A stretch of DNA of 64,000 bases from positions 372,001-436,000 of the forward strand of contig NZ_VIWP01000002.1 in the NCBI RefSeq assembly GCF_007829835.1, read 5' to 3'. Below, in pieces: positions 36,865 to 45,350 of the stretch. A program made the position numbers and the translations under genes. Position 1 is the stretch's first letter; every line of letters starts with the position of its first letter. Origin of the DNA: Neorhizobium alkalisoli. Its GTDB lineage: Bacteria; Pseudomonadota; Alphaproteobacteria; Rhizobiales; Rhizobiaceae. The notes beneath the pieces were generated by a model. That model did not search any database. It was not told where the DNA came from and saw only the letters and a program-made list of their open reading frames with translations.

Positions 36865-37541
36865 GCGACGCCGTGACCACGACATCCAAGAAGCGCGTCG
36901 CCGTCTTCATCTCCGGCGGCGGCTCCAACATGGTGTCACTTGCCGATGCCTGCGCCGCGCCGGACTTTCCGGCCGAAATCGTCGCCGTGATCTCCGACAA
37001 GCCGACCGCCGGCGGGCTCGCCAAGGCTCAAGGCCGCGGCATCTCGACCTTCGTCTTCGAACGCAAGGATTTTGCGGGCAAGGCCGAACACGAAGCGGCT
37101 ATCCTCGCGGCGCTTGCAGACATTCGCCCGGACATCATCTGTCTCGCCGGTTATATGCGCATCATCTCCGGTGATTTCATCCGCGTCTATGAAGGCCGGA
37201 TGCTCAACATCCACCCTTCCCTCCTGCCGCTCTTCCCCGGCCTGCACACGCACCAGCGTGCGATCAATGCCGGCATGAAGATTGCCGGCTGCACCGTGCA
37301 TTTCGTCACCGAAGGCATGGACGAAGGCCCGATCGTCGCCCAGGCGGTTGTGCCGCTGATGGCAGACGATACTTCTGAGACGCTGGCCAGCCGCGTGCTG
37401 ACCGTGGAGCACAAGCTTTACCCGCTGGCACTGCGGATGCTTTCCGAAGGCAAGGTCAGGATGGAAGACGGCAAGGCGGCATTTGCCGATCTTGCGGCGA
37501 ATGAAACGGCGAAGCTTATCTCTCCGGATGTTTCGGCCTGA
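36861..37541 (+). CDS. purN: phosphoribosylglycinamide formyltransferase
   Basis: PurN transfers a formyl group from 10-formyl-THF to GAR in purine synthesis. The 226-residue protein has the glycine-rich start [16 protein letters not shown] and the catalytic Asn-His-Asp set in [17 protein letters not shown] and [15 protein letters not shown]. The start is a GTG that overlaps the purM stop (GTGA). A two-gene purMN operon is usual in rhizobia. Confidence 0.96.
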   Translation: MSDAVTTTSKKRVAVFISGGGSNMVSLADACAAPDFPAEIVAVISDKPTAGGLAKAQGRGISTFVFERKDFAGKAEHEAAILAALADIRPDIICLAGYMRIISGDFIRVYEGRMLNIHPSLLPLFPGLHTHQRAINAGMKIAGCTVHFVTEGMDEGPIVAQAVVPLMADDTSETLASRVLTVEHKLYPLALRMLSEGKVRMEDGKAAFADLAANETAKLISPDVSA

Positions 37542-37776
37542 TGGCCGGACAAACCTTGGTGAACAACACATTCTAGCCCCATTAATTCTGCTTCGAGATC
37601 CGTTCGGAAAAGTTCGTGCATTACTTGATGCGCGAACCAAAAAACCTGATATTCGATAATATTTTCAAATAAATCGCGGCAATTTTGCATCAATGGTGGC
37701 AAATGACCTTTCAGTCATCTGTCGACACTTGGCGCCCAACTGAATTATGGCAATAATGCGGCCATCTTAATTATGG

Positions 37777-38733
37777 ATGGCTGATTTGAAAAAGACCCTG
37801 CCTGCTCTTGCCCTCGCATTTGGCGCCCTGGCGACCACGCCCTCTTTCGCCGATGACACGATCGCAAGTTCTGCCGACAATACATTCTGGCTGTCGGGCA
37901 GCGTCGGGCTGATGGACATCACCGCCCGCGAATATGTCAACGGACCCGGGTTCAAGCTGAGCCAGCTCGACTGGGAGAGCAAGCACGTCATGCTCTATAG
38001 CGGCACGATCGGCGCGGAATTCGCGGATGACTGGACGATCACCGCCAAGTTCGATTTCGGCGCCGGCGGTAATGGCGACATGGCCGATTACGATTGGGTA
38101 CCGCCCTACCCGACCGACAATTCCAAGGATGGCTGGAGCCATCGTTCGCTGCACCCGAGGACCGATCTCAACCACTATCTGGCCGGCACGCTGGAAATCG
38201 GCCGCAAGGTCGCCGTCACCGATACGGGCAGCCTCGGCATCAGCGGCGGCTTCAAATACACGGATGTGCAATGGGATGCCCGCGGCGGCTCCTATATCTA
38301 CAGCAGCGGCGGTTTTCGCAATGATATCGGCGAGTTCAAGGATGCGACGGTCATCACCTATCGCCAGCGCATCCCGTCCGCCTTTCTCGGCGTCAACGGC
38401 TCGCAGAGCTTTGACCGGCTGACGCTGTCGGCCGGCGTCAAGGGCGGCCTCACCTTCGGCATCAACGATGTCGACGACCACTGGCTGCGCAACACGCGCT
38501 TCAAGGGCAGCATGGATGCGGCACCGATGATGATGATCGATGCGTCCGCCGACTATAAGGTTGCCAGCAACGTTTCGATCTTCCTCGCCGGCTCATTCGA
38601 AAACGTCTTTCGAGCCGATGGTGATATCAGCAGCTATGAACGGACGAGTGGCACGCGAAGCAATACTGCCGGGGCTGCCGGCGCGTCGTTCCAGACCATG
38701 TCGATCAAGTTCGGCCTCAAAGGCACATTCTGA
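37777..38733 (+). CDS. omptin-family outer-membrane protease
   Basis: Omptins are beta-barrel aspartic-type proteases that cut proteins, often antimicrobial peptides, at the cell surface. The 318-residue protein has a signal peptide (about 1-25, ending PSFA) and many amphipathic strands. The catalytic residues align by eye with E. coli OmpT: Asp104 and Asp106 in GDMADYDW (OmpT Asp83, Asp85), and Asp233/His235 in NDVDDHW (Asp210, His212). The stretch SHRSLHPRTDLNHY matches the conserved OmpT region that follows. The 235 bp upstream are A/T-rich with no sure promoter. The ATG at 37777 lacks a clear ribosome site. Confidence 0.8.
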   Translation: MADLKKTLPALALAFGALATTPSFADDTIASSADNTFWLSGSVGLMDITAREYVNGPGFKLSQLDWESKHVMLYSGTIGAEFADDWTITAKFDFGAGGNGDMADYDWVPPYPTDNSKDGWSHRSLHPRTDLNHYLAGTLEIGRKVAVTDTGSLGISGGFKYTDVQWDARGGSYIYSSGGFRNDIGEFKDATVITYRQRIPSAFLGVNGSQSFDRLTLSAGVKGGLTFGINDVDDHWLRNTRFKGSMDAAPMMMIDASADYKVASNVSIFLAGSFENVFRADGDISSYERTSGTRSNTAGAAGASFQTMSIKFGLKGTF

Positions 38734-38804
38734 CGCCCTCGGCGCCTCTGCGGATCAGGCGCAAAAGGATCAGCACTGCTGATCTAAAGCGCTCGATGTC
38801 ATGG

Positions 38805-39386
38805 TCAGCCGCGTTGAAGTCTTGCCCATTGCAACATCATGATCGTCTTCGCGTCGATGATCCGACCATCCTCGATCATCGCCAGCGCGTCATCGAGCGG
38901 GACCTCGAGCACTTCGATATCCTCGTGTTCCTCGGCCAGGCCTCCGCCTTCCTCGACACGGTCGGTAAGATCGACCTCTGCATGGAAGAAATGCACCACT
39001 TCGGTCACGGCACCGGGCGACATCAGCGCCTTGAAGACGAATTTCACATCGCGGACGCGAAACCCGGTTTCTTCCATGGCCTCGCGGCGGATCGCCTCTT
39101 CCGGCGTATCTCCGTCAAGAAGTCCGGCCGGCACCTCGATCATGAAATCGTCTTCGCCGGCGAGATGTGCGGGTAGCCGGAACTGTTTCACCAGAACGAC
39201 GGTGTCGCGCTCGACATCGTGGAGGAGAATGCAGGCGGCAGGGGTGCGGTGGAAGATCTCGCGGTGGATGCGGTGAGTGTCGCCCTTGCGGTCGGTATAA
39301 TCGAGTTCGTAGCTCGAGAGTCGTGTCCATCCGTTCGACAGCGTCTTGTCGCTGACGATTTTTACTCGGTCACTGTTATCGGTCAT
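38805..39386 (-). CDS. NUDIX hydrolase, NudK/ADP-ribose pyrophosphatase-like
   Basis: The 193-residue protein has a Nudix box around residues 88-110 (GLLDGDTPEEAIRREAMEET), which binds Mg2+ and hydrolyses a nucleoside diphosphate linked to another group. The spacing of that box and the LVKQFRLPAHL region resemble NudK (GDP-mannose type) and ADP-ribose pyrophosphatases; the substrate is not certain. Its ATG overlaps the stop of the upstream molybdopterin oxidoreductase gene (ATGA), so it is co-translated with it. Confidence 0.88.
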   Translation of the reverse strand: MTDNSDRVKIVSDKTLSNGWTRLSSYELDYTDRKGDTHRIHREIFHRTPAACILLHDVERDTVVLVKQFRLPAHLAGEDDFMIEVPAGLLDGDTPEEAIRREAMEETGFRVRDVKFVFKALMSPGAVTEVVHFFHAEVDLTDRVEEGGGLAEEHEDIEVLEVPLDDALAMIEDGRIIDAKTIMMLQWARLQRG

Positions 39387-41545
39387 GCCATCTCTCTGGT
39401 CGTATCCGGCGAAAAATCCTTGCGCAGCCAGACCTTGTTGTCATGCACCGCCGCGCCACCAAACGGGGCGACTGGATCGGCGCCGGTCAAGACGTTGATC
39501 CCCTCGCCGTCGAGATGCGCATCGTTCGGCCAGAGACCTTCGGCGATCAGCACGCCGGGTTTTGCGCCGGGAACGAGTTTCGCATGCAGGCGGATCTCGC
39601 CGCGGCGATTGCCGATCGAGACGATATCGCCATCGACGATTTGGAGGCGCTCGGCATCGCTCGGCTCGATCATCACTTCCGGCCGGCCTTCCTTCTGCAC
39701 CGAGCTTTTCGTCTCTGCGAAGCTGGAATTCAGAAAGCTGCGCGAGGGCGAGGTGGCGAGCCGGAACGGATGGTCGGCATCGGCAGTCTCGATGACCGGC
39801 ACGAAGTCGGGAAAACGTGGCAGGTCTGCATGCGGGCCGAGCGGGCCGACGCTGTCCGGCGTGCGATCCGGCGACGGGCCGCCCACCCAGTCGGGGCTGA
39901 AGCGGAATTTTCCGTCCGCGTAACCGAAGCCGTTTATGTAATGGGCCATCTCGAAATCCGGCTGGGCATCGATCCACTTGTTGGCCTTGAGATCCTCGTA
40001 GGAACCCCAGCCACTGGCTTCGAGAATGTGGTCGATATGGGTGCGCTCATCCAGACCGAAACCGGCGAAATGATCAACACCGAGGCGTTTTGCCAGTTCC
40101 TCGATGACGAAGAGATTGGTGCGCACGGTTTCCGGCGGCTCGACGAGCTTCGGGCCCAGCAAAATATGCTGCTGACCACCGGCGCGATAAAGATCGTCAT
40201 GCTCAACGAACATGGTGGCCGGCAAGACGATATCGGCGACCTTGGCCGTATCGGTCATGAACTGCTCGTGGACGGCAACGAACAGGTCATCACGCAAAAA
40301 GCCTTCGCGGACGAGGCGCTGTTCCGGCGCGATATTCATCGGATTGGTGTTCTGGATCAGCATGGCCGTCACCGGGCCGCGATGGCGCAGCGCTTCGGCA
40401 TCACCGGTCAGAACCCGGCCGACCTGCGACTGGTCAAGCTGGCGAATGTCCGGGTCCATATAGGCCGTGCCCATCAGCTCCGACTTGTCGAGCTTGAAAA
40501 TTTCGCCATTGTTGTGAAAGGCGCCGCCGCCTTCATATTGCCAGGAGCCGAGCACGGTCGCGACGGAAAGCGCCGCATGCATCGAAGCCGTACCGTTGCG
40601 CTGGCGCGAAAAGCCGTAACCGAGGCGGAAGAAGGTCTTTTTCGTCGTGCCGACCAGAGCGGCGAAAGCCTCGATTCCCTCGATCGAAAGGCCGGTGATC
40701 GCAGAGGCCCATTCCGGCGTCCGGCTCTTCAGATGCGCTTCGAGGCCTGCCGCATCGTCGGCATATTTTTCCATATAGGCGCGGTCGGCATGACCATCGC
40801 GGAAGGCGATATGCATGACGGCACAGGCCAGCGCCGCATCCGTGCCGGGGCGCAGGACGAGTTTGACGTCCGCCTGTTTCATCGTCGGGTTGTCATAGAT
40901 GTCGATGACGACAATCTTTGCGCCGCGTTCCTTGCGGGCCTTGACTGCGTGGGTCATGACATTGACCTGGGTGGCAACCGCATTGGTGCCCCAGATAACG
41001 ACGCAATCCGACTTCGCCATTTCGCGCGGATCAGGGCCGCGCAGGGCGCCGGTGCCCATGACATAACCGGTCCAGGCCATGTTGGTGCAGATCGTGCCCA
41101 TGAAGCCCGAATATTTTTTCGCATGCCGCAGACGCTCGATCGAGTCACGCTGCACCTGCCCCATCGTGCCGGCATAAAAATACGGCCAGACCGCTTCGGA
41201 CCCATGCTTCGCCTCGGCCTTGACGAAGGCATCGGCAATCTCGTCGAGCGCCGCCTCCCAGGAAACCTCCTGCCAATTGCCGGCACCCTTCGCGCCCTTG
41301 CGGCGCTGCGGCACCATCAGGCGGCCGGGATGGTAGAGGCGCTCGGTATAACGCGCGACCTTGGCGCAGATGACACCGGCCGTATAGGTGTTGTCGGAAG
41401 CGCCACGCACCCTGCCGATCTTCCCGTCCGCGGTCAGATCGACATCGAGCGCGCAGGCGCTCGGACAGTCATGCGGACAGACGGTATGGCCGACAGAATT
41501 GTGGCCGGCCTTGGCAACAGGGGTGATTTTGGTCGCAACGTTCAT
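39383..41545 (-). CDS. molybdopterin-dependent oxidoreductase with [4Fe-4S] domain
   Basis: The 720-residue protein belongs to the DMSO-reductase superfamily (formate dehydrogenase/BisC-like). An N-terminal iron-sulfur motif CPHDCPSACAL with a later Cys in AGVICAKVARY lies in residues 22-65. Molybdopterin domains include WGTNAVATQVNVM, and a C-terminal dinucleotide-binding part (IVDGDIVSIGNRRGEIRLHA) near residues 640-700. It has no Tat signal, so it is cytosolic. The substrate is unknown. It overlaps the DUF2442 gene upstream and the NUDIX gene downstream by four bases each. Confidence 0.88.
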   Translation of the reverse strand: MNVATKITPVAKAGHNSVGHTVCPHDCPSACALDVDLTADGKIGRVRGASDNTYTAGVICAKVARYTERLYHPGRLMVPQRRKGAKGAGNWQEVSWEAALDEIADAFVKAEAKHGSEAVWPYFYAGTMGQVQRDSIERLRHAKKYSGFMGTICTNMAWTGYVMGTGALRGPDPREMAKSDCVVIWGTNAVATQVNVMTHAVKARKERGAKIVVIDIYDNPTMKQADVKLVLRPGTDAALACAVMHIAFRDGHADRAYMEKYADDAAGLEAHLKSRTPEWASAITGLSIEGIEAFAALVGTTKKTFFRLGYGFSRQRNGTASMHAALSVATVLGSWQYEGGGAFHNNGEIFKLDKSELMGTAYMDPDIRQLDQSQVGRVLTGDAEALRHRGPVTAMLIQNTNPMNIAPEQRLVREGFLRDDLFVAVHEQFMTDTAKVADIVLPATMFVEHDDLYRAGGQQHILLGPKLVEPPETVRTNLFVIEELAKRLGVDHFAGFGLDERTHIDHILEASGWGSYEDLKANKWIDAQPDFEMAHYINGFGYADGKFRFSPDWVGGPSPDRTPDSVGPLGPHADLPRFPDFVPVIETADADHPFRLATSPSRSFLNSSFAETKSSVQKEGRPEVMIEPSDAERLQIVDGDIVSIGNRRGEIRLHAKLVPGAKPGVLIAEGLWPNDAHLDGEGINVLTGADPVAPFGGAAVHDNKVWLRKDFSPDTTREMA

Positions 41546-42021
41546 CGGTCTGTCTGTCCTTCATGCTCGACGAGATAGCGCGTCGCCAAGCCGATATGGC
41601 GGGGAATGGGCTTGTTTTTCCGATAGTCGGCGACCTGTCGCCGGGAAATCTCCAGCGCGGAAGCCATGCCATCCAGGCTCATGCCCAGGTCGTCCATAGC
41701 CTGCCGAAAATCAGCATTGCCGAATTCCACTGAAGGAAGCTTATCGAGCCATACGGCCGAAAAGTCGAGATCCTCCCCCCATTCGATCGCATCGCCGTAG
41801 TCGCTGACCTTGAAGGACCGAAACAGGGCGTCGTCGTCGCGTAGCGCTATGTAGAAACGACGGCTGGCAAGGGCCGGCGCCAGATCCACCACTTTTGTTG
41901 TTCCGCTCTCGAAGGTTACACGCAGTTTCCGTCCTTCCAGGGCAGCGACATCGACAAGACGCGGCAGGGTTTCAGTGCCGTGAACGATATCATCGTCCGG
42001 GATTGAGACGTTTCCACTCAC
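41542..42021 (-). CDS. DUF2442 protein with C-terminal HTH
   Basis: The 159-residue protein has a DUF2442-type domain at about 15-85 (DVAALEGRKLRVTFESGTTK, then LAPALASRRFYIALRDDDAL). A helix-turn-helix region follows near 110-150 (MSLDGMASALEISRRQVADY). DUF2442 is often encoded beside DUF4160 and the pair behaves like a toxin-antitoxin module; the HTH makes this one the likely DNA-binding partner. The start is uncertain: the GTG at 42021 lies inside the DUF4160 gene, with GGAG 10 bases before it, and a TTG six bases earlier is an alternative. Its stop overlaps the next gene by ATGA. Confidence 0.65.
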   Translation of the reverse strand: MSGNVSIPDDDIVHGTETLPRLVDVAALEGRKLRVTFESGTTKVVDLAPALASRRFYIALRDDDALFRSFKVSDYGDAIEWGEDLDFSAVWLDKLPSVEFGNADFRQAMDDLGMSLDGMASALEISRRQVADYRKNKPIPRHIGLATRYLVEHEGQTDR

Positions 42022-42223
42022 GTTCAAGGTGCTCCCTGTTTTCCGCTGCCCATGCGAGGGCGATCGCAAGGCTCTTCCTGTCCATGCTGCCCGCCACGAT
42101 GGAAAAGTCGGAAAGCAGTATGGAAATCTGGTGACTCGGTGTGGCGACATGAAAATGCGGGGGATTGTGATCATTGGCGAACATGCGGATCGCCACATTG
42201 CCCAGGATCACGATCGTCGGCAT
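41990..42223 (-). CDS. DUF4160 protein (toxin-like partner of DUF2442)
   Basis: The 77-residue protein has the DUF4160 signature, with MFANDHNPPHFHVATPSHQ at about residues 14-32 and a C-terminal helix with ALAWAAENREHLEREWKRLN. It is the first gene of a four-gene operon behind the 18-bp inverted repeat at 42268-42310. A good Shine-Dalgarno GGAGG lies 6 bases before the ATG. DUF4160 proteins are suspected toxins, which is an inference from pairing rather than a shown activity. Confidence 0.75.
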   Translation of the reverse strand: MPTIVILGNVAIRMFANDHNPPHFHVATPSHQISILLSDFSIVAGSMDRKSLAIALAWAAENREHLEREWKRLNPGR

Positions 42224-42247
42224 TCAGGGCCTCCTCACCTGCCTGCA

Positions 42248-42310
42248 ATCGTACAGATGCCATGGATAGACGTCAAGAATAGTGCATCACACGCACTATT
42301 CTTGACGTCT
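42248..42310 (-). promoter_or_regulatory. promoter with 18-bp inverted-repeat operator of the DUF4160 operon
   Basis: On the minus strand, TTGACG (42271-42276), a 17-base spacer and TACGAT (42248-42253) form a near-consensus promoter 25 bp from the DUF4160 ATG. The -35 box lies inside a perfect 18-bp inverted repeat (arms 42268-42285 and 42293-42310, 7-base gap). The arm on the other side also offers TTGACG facing rlmJ. A dimeric repressor such as the DUF2442 HTH protein could block the operon by binding here. The repeat has no T-run and is not a terminator. Confidence 0.65.
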
Positions 42311-42390
42311 TCGATATCGAGCTCTTGCACTAAGCGCGGGAAAGCGTCATCTGCGGCATCGAACCCCATTCACGCGAGACCCCAACCGCC

Positions 42391-43257
42391 ATGAACTATC
42401 GCCACATCTATCATGCGGGCAATTTTGCCGATGTGCTCAAGCATGCGGTGCTGGCGCGGCTGGTGCGGTATGCACAGAACAAGGACAAGGCGTTTCGCGT
42501 GCTCGATACCCATGCCGGTATCGGGCTTTACGACCTCTCCTCCGAAGAAGCGCAGAAGACCGGCGAATGGGTGGACGGGATCGGCCGGCTGATGGAGGCC
42601 GAACTGCCGGAAGATGTGGCCGAGATCCTCGAACCCTATCTGACCGCCGTCAAAACACTCAATCCGGCCGGTGGCATAAAACTTTATCCCGGTTCGCCAA
42701 AGCTGGCGCGCATGCTGTTCAGGCCGCAGGACAGGTTGTCGGCGATGGAACTGCATCCGGAAGATTTTAATCGGCTGCACAATCTCTTCGAAGGTGATTT
42801 TCAGGCGCGGGTGACGGAACTCGACGGCTGGCTGGCGCTCGGGGCGCATCTGCCGCCGAAGGAAAAGCGTGGCATCGTTCTGGTCGATCCGCCCTTCGAG
42901 GAAAACGGCGAATATGAGCGGCTGGTCTCGGGCCTGGCACATGCCTGGAAACGCTTTGCGGGCGGTACCTATTGCCTGTGGTATCCGATCAAGAAAGGCG
43001 CGCCGATCAAAGCCTTCCACGACCAGCTTCAGGCCCTCAACATTCCGAAAATGCTCTGCGCCGAGCTCTCGGTCAAAAGCGACCGGGAGACGACCGGCCT
43101 TTCCGGGTCGGGCCTGATCATCGTCAACCCGCCCTTCACGCTGAAGGACGAGCTGCATGTGATGCTGCCGGTCATCAAGACGATCCTCGCGCAGGACCGT
43201 TTCGCCTCGCAGCGCGCCTTCTGGATAAGGGGTGAAAGCGTCGACATTCCGGCTTGA
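42391..43257 (+). CDS. rlmJ: 23S rRNA (adenine(2030)-N6)-methyltransferase RlmJ
   Basis: RlmJ methylates A2030 of 23S rRNA in the cytosol. The 288-residue protein begins MNYRHIYHAGNFADVLKHAV, typical of the family. It has the SAM-binding DTHAGIGLYDL (motif I, about residues 36-46) and the catalytic DPPFEENGEY (motif IV) near residue 167. The full family length is present. It has 167 bp upstream that it shares with the divergent DUF4160 operon and its inverted repeat. Confidence 0.95.
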   Translation: MNYRHIYHAGNFADVLKHAVLARLVRYAQNKDKAFRVLDTHAGIGLYDLSSEEAQKTGEWVDGIGRLMEAELPEDVAEILEPYLTAVKTLNPAGGIKLYPGSPKLARMLFRPQDRLSAMELHPEDFNRLHNLFEGDFQARVTELDGWLALGAHLPPKEKRGIVLVDPPFEENGEYERLVSGLAHAWKRFAGGTYCLWYPIKKGAPIKAFHDQLQALNIPKMLCAELSVKSDRETTGLSGSGLIIVNPPFTLKDELHVMLPVIKTILAQDRFASQRAFWIRGESVDIPA

Positions 43258-43308
43258 CCGGGTCCCGCTTCGTCGCCAAGGTGCCGCCGATCCGAAAGAG
43301 GCGTCGCC

Positions 43309-43986
43309 ATGAAAAGACAGATCCTTTCCCTATTGATGCTGCTTGTCATGGCCGGCGGCGCTGCCGCTCAGGAACGCCGCTGGGATAACCAGTCCGGCGG
43401 CCGTCAGGATCGCGCCGGCGTCTTCGATTTCTACGTCCTGTCGCTCTCCTGGTCGCCAAGCTTCTGCGCCTCGAACAAGGGCGGCAGCAATGACGACCAG
43501 TGCGGCATCGACAAGCATTACCGCTTCATCGTGCATGGCCTCTGGCCGCAATATGAAAAAGGCTATCCGGATTTCTGCCGCAGCTCGGAGCCGGATCGGG
43601 TTGCCTACTCGCTCGGCCGTTCGCTGTTCGACATCATGCCGTCGATGGGCCTGATCGGCCATGAATGGCGCAAGCACGGCGTCTGCTCCGGCCTTTCCCA
43701 GCGCGACTATTTTGGCCAGATCCGGCAGGCCTTTTCGAATGTGAAAATTCCGGCCGATCTTTCCCAAGGTTCGGCCACGGCCACGCTTTCGCCGGCCGAT
43801 ATCGAGACGAAATTCGTCGCCGCCAATCCCGGCATGAGCACCAAGGGCATCTCCACCAGCTGCCAGAACCGGCAGCTGACGGAAGTGCGCATCTGCCTGA
43901 CAAAGGACCTGCAGTTCCGCGACTGCCAGGAGGTCGACCGCGACAGCTGCCGGGCTGGCCAGCTGAGCGTGCCGCCGCCGCGTTGA
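43309..43986 (+). CDS. ribonuclease T2 family, RNase I-like
   Basis: This is a secreted, non-specific RNase with a periplasmic role in RNA scavenging. The 225-residue protein has a signal peptide (1-20, ending GGAAA) and both catalytic segments: CAS I in FIVHGLWPQ (His76) and CAS II in GHEWRKHGVC (His118, Glu119, His123). Cysteines at about 53, 65, 90, 125 and further on fit the disulfides of the fold. It is monocistronic, with a small hairpin downstream. Confidence 0.92.
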   Translation: MKRQILSLLMLLVMAGGAAAQERRWDNQSGGRQDRAGVFDFYVLSLSWSPSFCASNKGGSNDDQCGIDKHYRFIVHGLWPQYEKGYPDFCRSSEPDRVAYSLGRSLFDIMPSMGLIGHEWRKHGVCSGLSQRDYFGQIRQAFSNVKIPADLSQGSATATLSPADIETKFVAANPGMSTKGISTSCQNRQLTEVRICLTKDLQFRDCQEVDRDSCRAGQLSVPPPR

Positions 43987-43991
43987 AATTT

Positions 43992-44013
43992 GCAGGCCAC
44001 AGGACTGGCCTGC
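43992..44013 (+). terminator. hairpin between RNase T2 and GST genes
   Basis: GCAGGCCA (43992-43999) pairs perfectly with TGGCCTGC (44006-44013) around a 6-base loop, just past the RNase T2 stop. It lacks a T-run, so it may stall rather than end transcription; some read-through into the GST gene at 44039 is possible. Confidence 0.4.
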
Positions 44014-44038
44014 CGAAATGACCGAGAAGGATTTCTGG

Positions 44039-44635
44039 ATGAAACTGCTTTATTCCCCCGCCTCCCCCTATTCCGCCAAGGTGCGCATGGCGGCCCGCCA
44101 TCTCGGCATCGAGATCACCGAGGTGAAGACCGATACGAATGCGGCGCCTGCGGAGCTCACCGGCAACAATCCTCTCGGAAAAATCCCGGTCCTGATCCGC
44201 GACGGCGAAACGCCGATCTATGACAGCGTCGCGATCATGCATTTTCTCGACCGCCAGTCGGGCGGCAAGCTTTATCCGAAGAAGGAGGTCAAGCGCACTG
44301 AAGCTGAGGTGCTGGAAGCGCTGTGCGACGGCGTGATGGATTGCCTGCTCGCCATCGTCTACGAGCGCCGCTCGCGCGAAGAGGAAAAGGTGCATCAGCC
44401 CTGGATCGACAAGCAGTGGTCCAAGGTGGTGCGCAGCCTCGACTATCTCGAGGAGAACCTGCCGAAGACCGGCAAGAAGCTGCATGGCGGCCATTTCGCG
44501 CTGGCCGCGATGATCGGTTACCTCGACCTACGCTTCAACGGCCAATGGGCCGAAGGCCGGCCGGAACTCGCCTCCTGGCCCGACGATTTCGCCAAGCGTT
44601 TTGCGGACTATCAGTCGATGAAGGCCGCCGCCTGA
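44039..44635 (+). CDS. glutathione S-transferase family protein
   Basis: The 198-residue protein has an N-terminal thioredoxin-like domain (MKLLYSPASPYSAKVRMAA, with Ser at the catalytic position) and a C-terminal helical domain. The cis-Pro/GSH-binding region is NPLGKIPVLIRDGETPIYDS, at about residues 47-66. The substrate cannot be read. I chose the ATG at 44039, with AAGGA 7 bases upstream; an ATG at 44018 would add seven residues. Confidence 0.88.
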   Translation: MKLLYSPASPYSAKVRMAARHLGIEITEVKTDTNAAPAELTGNNPLGKIPVLIRDGETPIYDSVAIMHFLDRQSGGKLYPKKEVKRTEAEVLEALCDGVMDCLLAIVYERRSREEEKVHQPWIDKQWSKVVRSLDYLEENLPKTGKKLHGGHFALAAMIGYLDLRFNGQWAEGRPELASWPDDFAKRFADYQSMKAAA

Positions 44636-44659
44636 TAAAACAGGAAAAAATCACGCAGC

Positions 44660-44690
44660 AAAAAGCCCGGGCTACAAACCCGGGCTTTTT
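44660..44690. terminator. bidirectional rho-independent terminator
   Basis: AAAAAGCCCGGG (44660-44671) pairs perfectly with CCCGGGCTTTTT (44679-44690) around a 7-base loop. It lies between the convergent GST gene (stop 44635) and the Omp25-type gene (stop 44712) and serves both strands. Confidence 0.9.
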
Positions 44691-44711
44691 CTGTTTCAAA
44701 CCTTGGGAGGC

Positions 44712-45350
44712 TTAGAACTTCACGCCGATACCGACCTTGACGCTGTGGTCGTCGAAGCCCTTCGAGACCGAGCCGGAATCGAGGTTGTAGGTATCCTTGC
44801 CGAAATCGGTGTAGCGATATTCGACGCGGGCGGTGATGTTGTTGGTGACGAAAGCTTCTGCACCGACGCCGACCGTGTAACCGACAGCCGTCTTCGAGTC
44901 AGACGAGGTGGCGTCGGACATCTTGTTGTCGCCGAGTGCCAGACCAGCCGTACCGTAGATCAGGAAGGGGTTCATGTCGTAGCCGACGCGGCCGCGAACC
45001 GAGCCGTTCCAGCTCTGCTTGGCATCATTGCCTTCGATCGTGGTGTTCTTAGTGCCGTTGTAACCGACATCAGCTTCAACACCGTAGACGACCGAACCGG
45101 ACTGCCAGTTGTAGCCGGTGTAAGCACCGCCGCCGAACTTGCCGTCACGGTCGCCATAGGCGCCGAAGCGGCCCCAGTCATAGGCGCCGTTACCACCGAG
45201 GTAGAAACCCTGCCAGGTGGCGGCCGGAGCCGGCTGGTCAACCGCGACCGGAGCCTGCGGGATCTGCTCTACGGCATCAGCGGCGTTCGCCGCAGAAATC
45301 GCGATGAAGCTGGCGGCCGAGGCCATCAGAGTTGCGACGAGGATACGCAT
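44712..45350 (-). CDS. outer-membrane beta-barrel protein, Omp25/Omp31 family
   Basis: The 212-residue protein has a signal peptide (1-23, ending SAANA), a short Pro-rich linker (about 27-44), and an eight-strand barrel with Tyr/Gly-rich strands (WQGFYLGGNGAYDW, then GVGAEAFVTNNITARVEYRY and the C-terminal Phe in KVGIGVKF). Such proteins are abundant surface proteins of rhizobia and Brucella. A short RBS-like purine run (AAGGAGAT) lies just before the ATG. The large gap upstream (to uvrC) may hold its promoter. Confidence 0.88.
   Translation of the reverse strand: MRILVATLMASAASFIAISAANAADAVEQIPQAPVAVDQPAPAATWQGFYLGGNGAYDWGRFGAYGDRDGKFGGGAYTGYNWQSGSVVYGVEADVGYNGTKNTTIEGNDAKQSWNGSVRGRVGYDMNPFLIYGTAGLALGDNKMSDATSSDSKTAVGYTVGVGAEAFVTNNITARVEYRYTDFGKDTYNLDSGSVSKGFDDHSVKVGIGVKF

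Noticed and set aside
39443-41578. 711-codon open frame on the plus strand opposite the Mo-oxidoreductase gene
   Set aside because: This is a shadow of the minus-strand gene, which has the iron-sulfur and molybdopterin motifs.
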